NCBI GenBank assembly: GCA_964511535.1
Contig: CAZEFW010000026.1
Location: 3,356-67,355 of the forward strand
Source: CAZCFB01 sp964511535
GTDB taxonomy: Bacteria; Myxococcota_A; Polyangia; GCA-2747355; CAZCFB01
Length of the DNA: 64,000 nucleotides
Reading direction: 5' to 3'
In this document: positions 8,000-16,103 of the stretch, piece after piece
How positions within the stretch are numbered: the stretch's first letter is position 1
Layout of the letters: every line of letters begins with the position of its first letter
Notes under the pieces: generated by a model
The model's input: only the letters and a program-made list of their open reading frames with translations
Database searches by the model: none
Told to the model about the DNA's origin: nothing
Translations under genes and position numbers: made by a program

Positions 8000-9505
8000 T
8001 TAGACGCCCCCCGGCGCGGGGATCTCCACGAAGAAGGTGCTCCCCTGCCCTGGCGTGCTCTCGGCCCACACCCGGCCGCCGTGCCCCTCGACGATGCGCC
8101 GCACGATGGACAGCCCCAGCCCGGTGCTCTTCTCCCCGGCGGTCCCTTGGCGGCGCTCCCGCTGCAGCGGCCGGAACAGGGCGGCTTGCACCTCCGGCTC
8201 CATGCCCACGCCCCGGTCGCGAACAGTGAGCAGGAATCCCCCGGCCGCTTGCGCCAGGGCCACCTCCACCCGGGTCCCCTCATGGGAGAACTTCACCGCG
8301 TTGCCCATCAGGTTGTCCAGCACCTGGCGCATCTTGTGCCGATCCAGGGAGAACGCGGCCAGCGCCTCCTTGCAGCCCGGGCCCAGCTCCAGCGCCAGCT
8401 GGATCTCCTTGCGGTCGGCCATGCGCTGGTTGACCCGCACCGCCTCGGTCAGCAGGTTCACCAGGTCCACGTCCTCTCGCTCCAGGCGAAGCTCTCCGTC
8501 GCTGATGGCGGCAAAATCGAGCATCTCCTCCACCATGCCGAGCATGTAGTTGCTGGTGTCCTTGACGATGCCGAGCATCTCCTGGGCGTCGGGCGGCAGC
8601 TTCTCCTTGTGCGACATCATCACGAAGTCGATGAAGCCCCGGATCGCGCCCAGGGGGTTGCGCAGGTCATGGGCCGCCATGCCGAGCAGGGCATTCTTCT
8701 GGCTGATCACCCGGTTCAGGTCAGCGTTCTTCTTGGCCAGCTCGCGCTGCATGCGCGACAGCTCGTTGTTCAACCGGCTCAGCCGCTCCATGTCCGCGTC
8801 CCGCTCGGCGCGCACCTCCGGCTCGGGCACCGCCGGCGGGGGCGGCTCCATCGACGGCTCGTTGCTCTCGGCCAGGCGGTTGCCCTCGTCCACGGCGGCC
8901 GCCGTGTCAGACGCGGTGCCGTCGGCGCCCAGCTGGATCCACGCCTGGGGCGCCATGCGCAGGGCCCTGCCGCCCAGCAGGATCCGCGTCATCTCCAGCT
9001 CCGGCTCCGCGCGCAGGGCCCTGATCAGCTGGCTGGCCTGGGAGAAGTGGTAGGTCATGGTCACCGAGATGGCCACCAGATCGACCTTGAACCGCTTCGC
9101 TGACTTCACAACACCCGACAGCGGCATGTTGGCCCCGAGGAAGTGGGTGTCCCAGCCGTCCATCTCGAACAGGTCAGTCACCATGCGCAGGCCCACCTCG
9201 TGCAGCTCGCCCCCGGCGCAGAAGGCCACCATGCGTCTGCCCCGCCGCTCGGCGGCGAACACCTCGGCGCTGACCTGGGACATGAGCACCTGGGTGGCCG
9301 AGGTGAAGTAGTGCTCCTCCGCCACCGAGATCTTGTTCAGCTCCCACAGCCGGCCCACCTCCATCAGCGCGGGCTGGAACAGGTCGAGGTAGATGTCTCG
9401 GGCCGTGAACCCGCCGCTGGACATGGCCGCGGCGACGATGTCCCCCGCGCCGGAGCGGTCCCCGGCGAGCAGGGCGTCCAGGTATTCCCTGGCGTAGGTG
9501 TTCAT
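8000..9505 (-). CDS. Cobalamin-binding-domain histidine kinase, putative B12 photosensor or B12 sensor
   Basis: The ATG at 9505 has GGAGG 7 nt upstream and gives 501 residues. Residues ~1-90 form the helical cap of a B12-binding module, including W54-x9-E64-H65 (WELNKISVAEEH), the motif that packs against adenosylcobalamin in the light sensor CarH. Residues ~91-200 form the Rossmann B12 domain: E100-L-H102-E-V-G105 supplies the lower-axial His, followed by SVT (147-149) and LLGG (176-179). A short coiled coil (~235-265) leads to the HisKA box with phospho-acceptor H279 (AAHDLRNPLG) and an HATPase domain (N box DNLMGNAVKFSH, G boxes DRGVGM and TGLGLS). No transmembrane segment is seen, so the kinase is cytosolic. 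No response regulator gene is adjacent. Confidence 0.85.
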   Translation of the reverse strand: MNTYAREYLDALLAGDRSGAGDIVAAAMSSGGFTARDIYLDLFQPALMEVGRLWELNKISVAEEHYFTSATQVLMSQVSAEVFAAERRGRRMVAFCAGGELHEVGLRMVTDLFEMDGWDTHFLGANMPLSGVVKSAKRFKVDLVAISVTMTYHFSQASQLIRALRAEPELEMTRILLGGRALRMAPQAWIQLGADGTASDTAAAVDEGNRLAESNEPSMEPPPPAVPEPEVRAERDADMERLSRLNNELSRMQRELAKKNADLNRVISQKNALLGMAAHDLRNPLGAIRGFIDFVMMSHKEKLPPDAQEMLGIVKDTSNYMLGMVEEMLDFAAISDGELRLEREDVDLVNLLTEAVRVNQRMADRKEIQLALELGPGCKEALAAFSLDRHKMRQVLDNLMGNAVKFSHEGTRVEVALAQAAGGFLLTVRDRGVGMEPEVQAALFRPLQRERRQGTAGEKSTGLGLSIVRRIVEGHGGRVWAESTPGQGSTFFVEIPAPGGV

Positions 9506-9526
9506 GGTCCAACCCTCCCGGTGCGC

Positions 9527-9532
9527 TACTAT
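9527..9532 (+). promoter_or_regulatory. Candidate -10 element giving a leaderless transcript
   Basis: TACTAT ends six bases before the ATG at 9539, so transcription would begin at or next to the start codon. No Shine-Dalgarno is present before that ATG, and only 33 bp separate it from the divergent kinase start, which fits a leaderless mRNA. No clear -35 is seen. Confidence 0.35.
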
Positions 9533-9538
9533 ACCGGC

Positions 9539-9850
9539 ATGGGCAACCAACGCTACGAGCAAGAGCAGAAGCGCCTCGCCGCCCTGCCCCGGGCTCAACG
9601 GTTCGAAGAGCTGCTGGAGTTCCCCTGCCCGCACGCGTTCAAGGTGATCGGTGATCCCGACGGGCTGGCCCGCCGGGTCATGGACGTCATGGCCGCCAAC
9701 GGCCACCCCGACGCCACCCCCATGGAGCGGTCGAGCAGCAAGGGCCGCTGGCTGTCAGTCACCGTGGAGGTCACCGTCCAGAGCGGCCAGGAGCTGGACG
9801 ATCTGTACTCGGCGCTGGAGAAGCTGGACGGGGTGAAGTACCTGTTCTAA
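9539..9850 (+). CDS. DUF493 (YbeD-like) family protein
   Basis: The 103-residue product contains the ACT-like DUF493 core: LLEFPCPHAFKVIG, a central helix, then WLSVTVEVTVQSGQELDDLY and a C-terminal LDGVKYLF, where the family's usual ending is xVxxxL. YbeD of E. coli is the best-known relative, and its function is unclear, although it is often encoded beside lipB. An N-terminal extension of ~25 charged residues (GNQRYEQEQKRLAALPRAQR) is longer than in YbeD. Its stop codon overlaps the stop of the convergent YbjN-like gene by three bases. Confidence 0.75.
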   Translation: MGNQRYEQEQKRLAALPRAQRFEELLEFPCPHAFKVIGDPDGLARRVMDVMAANGHPDATPMERSSSKGRWLSVTVEVTVQSGQELDDLYSALEKLDGVKYLF

Positions 9851-10374
9851 TTGCCCGGCGTGAACGTCTCGGGCTCGCCCGAGGGCTCCTCGATCTCCTT
9901 GATGATCTCCTCCGGCGCGCCGTCGCCGTAGATCACCTTCATCAGCCCCGGCAGGTACTGGTCGGTGGTCTGCACCGCCGGGTAGAGCGCGTTCTTGATC
10001 AGCTGGGCGCCCAGGGAGGTGCCCTCGAAGTCGAGGGAGCTCTTGTAGCGGATCTCGCCGTCGCCGAAGTCCATCTCGAAGTTGCCGATGCGCATGCCGT
10101 AGTTGGCGCGCGTGATGAACTCCGCCACCGCGGACCGCCGCTCGTCAGACGCGTTGACCGGCGCCACGATGTAGAAGATCAGCTGCTCCATGTCGGTGTG
10201 CACCTGGGCGAAGCAGGTGAACGTGCCGTTCTTGCCGCGGCAGCCGAACCTGTAGACATGCTTGTCGTCCAGCCGCTGGGGGTGCCACCCATCCTCCTCC
10301 AGCCAGCTACCGAGGGCCTTGAACGCTCTCATGCCGTTTACCTCATCGCCGCCGATGATGTTGTCATCGCTCAT
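9847..10374 (-). CDS. YbjN-like / secretion-chaperone-fold protein
   Basis: This 175-residue cytosolic protein has the pattern of YbjN-domain proteins: WLEEDGWHPQRLDDKHVYRFGCRGKNG, a beta-sheet region (LIFYIVAPVNA), the helix RRSAVAEFITRANYGMRIGNFEMD and GEIRYKSSLDFEG. The fold is shared with type III secretion chaperones, and YbjN has been linked to stress and motility regulation in enterobacteria. The role here is unknown. It starts 43 nt downstream of the MYXO-CTERM protein gene and may be the last gene of the 19422-to-9847 run. Confidence 0.65.
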   Translation of the reverse strand: MSDDNIIGGDEVNGMRAFKALGSWLEEDGWHPQRLDDKHVYRFGCRGKNGTFTCFAQVHTDMEQLIFYIVAPVNASDERRSAVAEFITRANYGMRIGNFEMDFGDGEIRYKSSLDFEGTSLGAQLIKNALYPAVQTTDQYLPGLMKVIYGDGAPEEIIKEIEEPSGEPETFTPGN

Positions 10375-10417
10375 CGATTAAATCTCCGTTGGTGTCCGGG
10401 GTACCGCGCACCAGAAA

Positions 10418-13147
10418 TTAACCGCGCCGCCGCCGCAGCGCAAGCAGGAGCAGCGCCGCCAGAGCCAGGCCCGCGGGCCCACCGGCCGGCGTGCCGCCCA
10501 TGTTGCAACCCTCGTCGAAGTCCGGATCGCACACATCGCCGATCTTGTCGCCGTCCTCGTCGGCCTGCAGCGTGTTGATGCGGGTCGGGCAGTTGTCCAG
10601 CGCGTTGGCCACGCCGTCGGAGTCGAAGTCGTCGCACGCGTCGCCATGCTTGTCGTTGTTGCCGTCCACCTGCTTCGGGTTGGCGACCTTCGGGCAGTTG
10701 TCGTAGGCGTTGATCAGGCCGTCGCCGTCCCAGTCCTTCTCGCCGTCCTTGATTTCGCTGTCCTTCTCCAGCTGCCGCGCCACGCGGAAGAAGTCCACCC
10801 GGTCCACCTCCACCGGGCCCGACAGGCTGGCCGCCACGGCGGCGTCAGTAACCGGCACGATGGTGGCGGTGTGGTAGGTGTCGGTGAGCTGGGTGATACA
10901 GGAGTCGTACCACCCCTCGGTGGCCGAGGCGCCGAGCACCGGGTCTCTGGGCCCGCTGCAGTACGGCCCGCACGCCGTGCGGTGCTTGGTGCTGGTGCAG
11001 GCGTTCTTGGTCCAGGTGGTCTTGAGCAGCGCGCCGGTGCAGCTGTCGCGCCACTCCTCGTTGGTGAACACCTTCTTCGGGTCCTGCTTCTCGTCCTCAA
11101 CGCTCTTGCACAGGGCGATGCACCCCTGCTTGCATGTCTGCGCCTTGAGCAGCTTGTGCGGCGGGTGGATGCCGATGCTGTGCTCCTGCCCGTCAGCGTA
11201 GACCGGGAACGCCAGGTCCACGTTCTTGCCGTCGGACCCGGTGAGGGTCAGCTTGCCCTGCACCAGCTTCGGCTCGCCCGCCTTGCCGGTGGTGGGGTTC
11301 TTGGGCCGCGGCACCGTCATCTTGATCAGGATCGCGTCGTACAGCGAGCCCTTGAGGCGCAGCTTGCTGTGGGTCATGCCGCTGGAGCTATCCTTGAGCG
11401 TCAGCTGCACCTTGCCCCCCGCCTTGGCCACCGCCAGGGGCTGGGCCAGGTTCACGCCGACCCACCCCTCCAGCTCGTCGCTGGCCTTCCACTCCGGCAC
11501 CCCGCCCCACTCCCACAGCCCGGTGTCGTCGTCCAGGTTGTAGGTGGTGACCTGGCGCAGCCGGTAGCCGGTGACGGTGTACATGTGGCGCGCGAAGTCG
11601 ATGCGGAACCGGTTGAGCGTGTCGATGTCCTTCTGGGTCACGGTGGTGCCGCCGCCGGTCATCAGCACGAACAGCTGGTAGTCGGTCTTTGCCGAGTCCT
11701 TGTAGTCGGGCCAGCGCTTGCCCACCGCCGAGACGATCTGGTCCAGCTTGGTCCACTTCTTGGTGCCCTTCGCGCGAATGCGCGACGGCGACTGCACCAC
11801 GGTGGCGTTGTAGACGCCGCAGCCGCCGCTGATGGTGCGGTAGTAGGGCGGCTCGAGGCAGAGGTCGAAGCTCTTGAGGTCCATGGAGCACTGGCCGTAC
11901 TTGTGGCACACCTTCTTGCCCTTGCTGGCGCCCGATATGGCCGCGCCGCAGTACTGGCCGGTGCTGCACCCGGTGTCCTTGGTGCACGCCTTGACCGGCG
12001 AGACCACGGTGCCGCCCGGGCACAGCCCGGTGGAGCAGTCCGCCTGGGTCTTGCACTGCACCGGGTTTTTGGTGTCGGCGCAGTCCTTGGCGATGGCGTC
12101 CAGGGTCTTCTGGGTCGGCGTGCACGACTGCGACTTGGTGTCCACGCGGAACACCGGCGAGACCTTCTCCGGCGGGATCAGCCCCCACAGGTAGAGGTCC
12201 AGCGGGCGCATGCCGCGGGCCGGGGTGATGGAGTAGAAGGTGCCGTTGCCCTCCTCGCGCCAGTTGGCGCCGTACATCAGCTGTCCGTAGGTGTTGTGGT
12301 ACAGGCTCCAGTGCGCGCCCTGCTGGCCGATCAGGTCCCTGGAGACCACCTTGGCGCCGCCCTTGTCCTCGAGGTGCGAGATGAAGCAGCACACGTCATG
12401 CTCGGTCTCGTGGGTCAGGATGTTCAGCGGGGTGACGTCCTCCTTGCCCACCCACTCGTCCTCGGTCCAGTCCTGCACCGACCACATGTTGGTGTAGGCG
12501 TGCAGGGCCTGCCCCGGCGGGCCCGGGTTGTACGGCCGGCCCACGCCCTGGATGTTCATGATCTGCTTGCCGCCGGTGGCGAGCTGGGAGTGCCAGGCCA
12601 GCGGGCAGCCCTGGGGCGTGCCTGGAGGGGCGTTGCCCGAGGTCATCTTGAAGGTGCTGAACATCACCACGATGTTGAACTTGGACGCGTAGTTCGGGAT
12701 CTCCTTGAGCGGCTGGTTCAGCCCGAGGTTCAGGTAGCTGCCGGTGATGGCGTACGCCTTGGTCGGGTTGCCGTCCTTGTCGGTCTTCGGATCCCGCTCG
12801 CAGCGGCCGCGCTGCGACACCGTGCCCTCGCCGTTGACCACCACGATGTCGCCGATGCGGCAGCTCTTCTTGCTGGCCAGCTGCTTGATGCAGTCCGCCA
12901 CGGACAGGTCGTCCGCGCGCAGCTGGGGCGGCAGGTCGGCCTTGCTCATGCGAACCTCGATGGTCTTCTCCGCCTCCTTGATGTGCGCCGGCGGCGAGCA
13001 GTCGTTCAGCGGAGGGCGCAGCTGCGGGTGGGACGCCAGGCCCCGGTCGGGGTCCCAGGTGACCCTCAGCTTCTCTGGCGCGGAGCGCGCCTGGGCCGGG
13101 ACCAACAGCAGGGTCGCGGCGGTCAAGATCAATGCCATGCGCTTCAT
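10418..13147 (-). CDS. Secreted zincin-like protein with TSP3 repeats and MYXO-CTERM tail
   Basis: The ATG at 13147 has GAGAGG 5 nt upstream and starts a clear signal peptide (MKRMALILTAATLLLVPAQARS); in-frame codons further up lack this. A HETEH motif at residues 246-250 is an HExxH zinc-protease signature, with a nearby FISH His; no further metzincin pattern was recognised. The middle is Cys-rich. Near the C-terminus are thrombospondin type-3-like calcium repeats (DWDGDGLINAYDNCP, DSDGVANALDNCP, DEDGDKIGDVCD). The end, a GCNMGG Cys motif followed by a hydrophobic helix and RRRRG, matches MYXO-CTERM sorting signals that myxosortases process for surface anchoring. Catalysis is suggested, not shown. 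It sits 46 nt downstream of the Oar-like receptor gene. Confidence 0.75.
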   Translation of the reverse strand: MKRMALILTAATLLLVPAQARSAPEKLRVTWDPDRGLASHPQLRPPLNDCSPPAHIKEAEKTIEVRMSKADLPPQLRADDLSVADCIKQLASKKSCRIGDIVVVNGEGTVSQRGRCERDPKTDKDGNPTKAYAITGSYLNLGLNQPLKEIPNYASKFNIVVMFSTFKMTSGNAPPGTPQGCPLAWHSQLATGGKQIMNIQGVGRPYNPGPPGQALHAYTNMWSVQDWTEDEWVGKEDVTPLNILTHETEHDVCCFISHLEDKGGAKVVSRDLIGQQGAHWSLYHNTYGQLMYGANWREEGNGTFYSITPARGMRPLDLYLWGLIPPEKVSPVFRVDTKSQSCTPTQKTLDAIAKDCADTKNPVQCKTQADCSTGLCPGGTVVSPVKACTKDTGCSTGQYCGAAISGASKGKKVCHKYGQCSMDLKSFDLCLEPPYYRTISGGCGVYNATVVQSPSRIRAKGTKKWTKLDQIVSAVGKRWPDYKDSAKTDYQLFVLMTGGGTTVTQKDIDTLNRFRIDFARHMYTVTGYRLRQVTTYNLDDDTGLWEWGGVPEWKASDELEGWVGVNLAQPLAVAKAGGKVQLTLKDSSSGMTHSKLRLKGSLYDAILIKMTVPRPKNPTTGKAGEPKLVQGKLTLTGSDGKNVDLAFPVYADGQEHSIGIHPPHKLLKAQTCKQGCIALCKSVEDEKQDPKKVFTNEEWRDSCTGALLKTTWTKNACTSTKHRTACGPYCSGPRDPVLGASATEGWYDSCITQLTDTYHTATIVPVTDAAVAASLSGPVEVDRVDFFRVARQLEKDSEIKDGEKDWDGDGLINAYDNCPKVANPKQVDGNNDKHGDACDDFDSDGVANALDNCPTRINTLQADEDGDKIGDVCDPDFDEGCNMGGTPAGGPAGLALAALLLLALRRRRG

Positions 13148-13193
13148 GGGTGCCTCTCTATGAAATCTGGCCTGCATCATCTCAGTATAGATC

Positions 13194-16103
13194 CTAGTAC
13201 CTGTAGCGCAGCCCGAACCGGACCCGGAACGGGCTCTGCTTGTTGATCACCTCACCCCACTGGGTGGCGGCGCCGGCCTCGAGGTTGCGCTCCTCGTAGT
13301 TGGTGGCGGTGCGCAGGTTGAACAGGTTGAACACCTCGCCGATCACCTCGAGGTCGAGGGGCGTGCCCATGAGCCACTCGGTGACCCGGCCCAGTCGGTA
13401 GCCGATCTTCAGGTTGAACACCAGCCGGGTGGGCGTGCGCAGCTCCTCGTCGTCGTCCGGGGTGGACAGGTCCTTCGGGTCGTTGCCGCGCGTGGCGCGC
13501 CGGTCGTTGTAGTCGCCGAAGAAGCTGTTGAAGTACAGCTTGTCGTACGGCGTGCCCGTGCCGAGCCAGAGCGACCCGCCCACCGACAGCTCTTTCTGCC
13601 AGCTGTAGAAGCCGGTGAGCTTGACCACGTGGCGCCGGTCGTCGGGCAAGAAGCCGTCGAAGTACGCCTCCTGGCGCGCGCGGTCGAGGTAGACCGTGGC
13701 GTACCCCTCGGCCACGGTGCCCTCCAGCCGGGAGTAGGTGTAGCTCGCCATCAGCTGCCAGCTGCCGATGAACTTGCGCCCGAACAGGGTGACGCCGATG
13801 TAGCGCCGGTGCGCCTCCTCCGGGGTCTCGAGGTCGAAGATGAACTCGCTCTTGCCGTTCTTGAACCCGTCGGCCGCGTCGCCCTGCTCGTTCCACAGCA
13901 CGTTGGTCTCCAGATCCTCCCACTGGTTCTGGAACGAGCGGTACTGGAAGTCCACGCCGGTGGAGAAGCCGGTCATCCACTCGCGCTCGGCGCCGAGGGT
14001 GAACTCGTGCACCCGCGGGATGGTCAGCGCGTCGGGGTTGAACTTGTCCTTCACCTTGCCGTCCTGGCCGTAGGTCGGCCCCTGGGGCATGCCCACGGTG
14101 CGGGTCTGGCCGCCCAGGCGGCACGACGTGCTGTAGGTCTGGGTCGCCTGGTCGTAGTTGCAGGTGTACGAGATCAGGTCCCGGCCGATGAAGCGCGCCA
14201 GGGCCAGAAAGCCGGTGTCCACGTACTGGTTGTAGCCGCCGCGGATGACCGTCTTGCCGTCGCCCATGATGTCCCAGGCGAAGTTGATGTGCGGCGTGGC
14301 GGTGACGAAGGAGGTCACCGTCTCGCCCTCCGGGTTGACGGTGTTGCCGAAGTGCACGGCCACGCCGGGGATCAGGCGCAGGCGCTTGTAGTTGGGCAGC
14401 TTCCAGGTGTCCTTGAGGAAGGCGATGAGCTTCATGCCGTTGACCTCGGTCTCCAGCTGGCCCTGGGTGCACTTGGTGGCGTCGTACTTCTTGCTCGCCG
14501 GATCGCACGACGAGGCCTCGTCGAAGTCGAGGTAGTAGCGGGTCTGGCTGTACGGCTGACCGTAGCGGTAGGTGAGGGTCTGGTTGCCGGTGTACATCTC
14601 CTTGGACGGGTTGGTGACGTACTGCAGGCGGAAGCCGCCCTTCAGCTCGTGGTCGCCGAAGAAGCCGTCGATGAACCGGGTCAGGTCCCAGTTGAGCGAG
14701 AAGCGGTAGCGGTCGTCAGACACCTTGCGCGAGTAGTTCTGGCGCGTGACGCCGGAGCCGATGTCGGAGATCTGGGGCACCGACTCGTTGTCCGACTCGG
14801 GGAACACCCGCAGGCCGTTCCAGCCCACGCCGACCTGGGTCTTCATGAACATCTGGTCGCCCACCAGCCACTCCCAGGCCAGGGTGCCGATGACGTTGTA
14901 CTGGTTCTGGTGGCTCTCCGCCTCGTCGAGCACGGACACGGCCTGGCGCGTATTGGCGATGGAGGCCGGCGCGCCCTGGGTCCAGAAGGAGAGGCGGTGC
15001 TTCGGGTGGGCCTGGTAGGTCAGCTTGATCAGCGCCTTGCCGCCCAGGTAGTGGCGCGAGGCGTGGTCGCCGAGCTCGGCGTGAGGCGGCAGGGTGGAGA
15101 CCGACTCGTTGAGCTCGAACGACGTGTAGTACCAGAGCTTGTCCCGGATCAGCGGGCCGCCGATGTTGACGTTGAAGTCGAGGTTGCGGAACGCGCGGCC
15201 CGACTCGTCAGCCTCCAGGATGGTCAGCGCCTCGTCCTGGTAGTAGAGGCTCGAGTCGAGGGAGAACTCGTTGGAGCCGCTCTTGGTCACGGCGTTGATC
15301 ACGCCGCCCGGCGTGTCGGCGTACTCTGGCCCCTTGCCGCCGGTCATGATCTGCACGTCAGCCATGGCGTCGAAGTTGAAGTTGGTGGCGAAGGTGTGGG
15401 TCACCGGGTCGGTGGTGTCCATGCCGTCGACGTAGTAGTTGTTGTTGAAGTAGGCGCCGCCCGCCACCGACGGGTTGCCGGCGCCGGCGCCCTTGGGGTT
15501 GCGCTGCTGGGTCACCTGGGCGGTGATCCCCGCGATGCCCTGGGCGGTGCGGTTGAGCACCGGCAGGTTCTCCATGTAGTCGTCGGCCAGCGCCTCGCCG
15601 GTGGTGCTCTTGGTCACGTCGATGACCGGGCGGGCGGCCTTGATCACGTAGGTCTCGGCCTTGGGCTCCGGGGTGACCACCTCACCCGGAGCGGCGGCGC
15701 CCGGGGCGCCCGGCTCGTCCGGCTTGCTGGCGCCGGGGGGCTTCTTCCGCACCGGCACCCTGTCGAGCAGGATGTCGAGGGTGACGGTCTTGCCCACGTT
15801 GACGCGGACCCCCTTGCGCGCGGCGCCGAGGAAGCCGCCCTTGCGCACCCTGAGCATGAACTCGCCAGGGGTCAGGCCGATGAAGCGGAACGCCCCCTCG
15901 GCGTCGGTGGTGGCGCTCTTGGTCCCGCCGATCTGGGTCGGCGAGGTGAGCTTCACGGAGGCGCCCTCCATGGGCATGCCCATGTCGTCGTAGATGGTCC
16001 CCTCGATGCGCCCGGTGCGCTCCTGGGCCCCGGCCGGCGCCGCGGCGAGCAGCAGGAGCGTGCAACAGGTCAGCGCGGCGGCTGCGAGCTGAAAGCGTCT
16101 CAT
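13194..16103 (-). CDS. Oar-like TonB-dependent outer-membrane receptor
   Basis: This 969-residue protein has a signal peptide, a carboxypeptidase-regulatory-like beta domain (IEGTIYDDMGMPMEGASVKL, ~30-115), a Pro-rich linker, a plug domain around 180-290 (GGAYFNNNYYVDGMDTTDPV, then MTGGKGPEYADTPGGVINAV) and a large beta-barrel ending RVRFGLRYRY, with the terminal aromatic residue of outer-membrane proteins. This is the layout of Myxococcus Oar, which functions in development and in PopC secretion, and of related receptors. The substrate is unknown. Its start overlaps the upstream lipoprotein stop (ATGA) and has its own strong AAGGAGGCGGG site, so it is translationally coupled to it. No tonB/exbBD genes are present. 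Confidence 0.85.
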   Translation of the reverse strand: MRRFQLAAAALTCCTLLLLAAAPAGAQERTGRIEGTIYDDMGMPMEGASVKLTSPTQIGGTKSATTDAEGAFRFIGLTPGEFMLRVRKGGFLGAARKGVRVNVGKTVTLDILLDRVPVRKKPPGASKPDEPGAPGAAAPGEVVTPEPKAETYVIKAARPVIDVTKSTTGEALADDYMENLPVLNRTAQGIAGITAQVTQQRNPKGAGAGNPSVAGGAYFNNNYYVDGMDTTDPVTHTFATNFNFDAMADVQIMTGGKGPEYADTPGGVINAVTKSGSNEFSLDSSLYYQDEALTILEADESGRAFRNLDFNVNIGGPLIRDKLWYYTSFELNESVSTLPPHAELGDHASRHYLGGKALIKLTYQAHPKHRLSFWTQGAPASIANTRQAVSVLDEAESHQNQYNVIGTLAWEWLVGDQMFMKTQVGVGWNGLRVFPESDNESVPQISDIGSGVTRQNYSRKVSDDRYRFSLNWDLTRFIDGFFGDHELKGGFRLQYVTNPSKEMYTGNQTLTYRYGQPYSQTRYYLDFDEASSCDPASKKYDATKCTQGQLETEVNGMKLIAFLKDTWKLPNYKRLRLIPGVAVHFGNTVNPEGETVTSFVTATPHINFAWDIMGDGKTVIRGGYNQYVDTGFLALARFIGRDLISYTCNYDQATQTYSTSCRLGGQTRTVGMPQGPTYGQDGKVKDKFNPDALTIPRVHEFTLGAEREWMTGFSTGVDFQYRSFQNQWEDLETNVLWNEQGDAADGFKNGKSEFIFDLETPEEAHRRYIGVTLFGRKFIGSWQLMASYTYSRLEGTVAEGYATVYLDRARQEAYFDGFLPDDRRHVVKLTGFYSWQKELSVGGSLWLGTGTPYDKLYFNSFFGDYNDRRATRGNDPKDLSTPDDDEELRTPTRLVFNLKIGYRLGRVTEWLMGTPLDLEVIGEVFNLFNLRTATNYEERNLEAGAATQWGEVINKQSPFRVRFGLRYRY

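Noticed and set aside
7963..8283. N-terminal extension of the 7375 lipoprotein frame
   Set aside because: It lies within the histidine kinase gene; the lipoprotein signal begins at ATG 7962.
10646..13246. 866-codon plus-strand open frame opposite the MYXO-CTERM gene
   Set aside because: It is a mirror of GC-rich third positions, with low-complexity Val/Ala/Arg/His composition and no motif. The minus-strand protein has a signal peptide, HExxH and TSP3 repeats.
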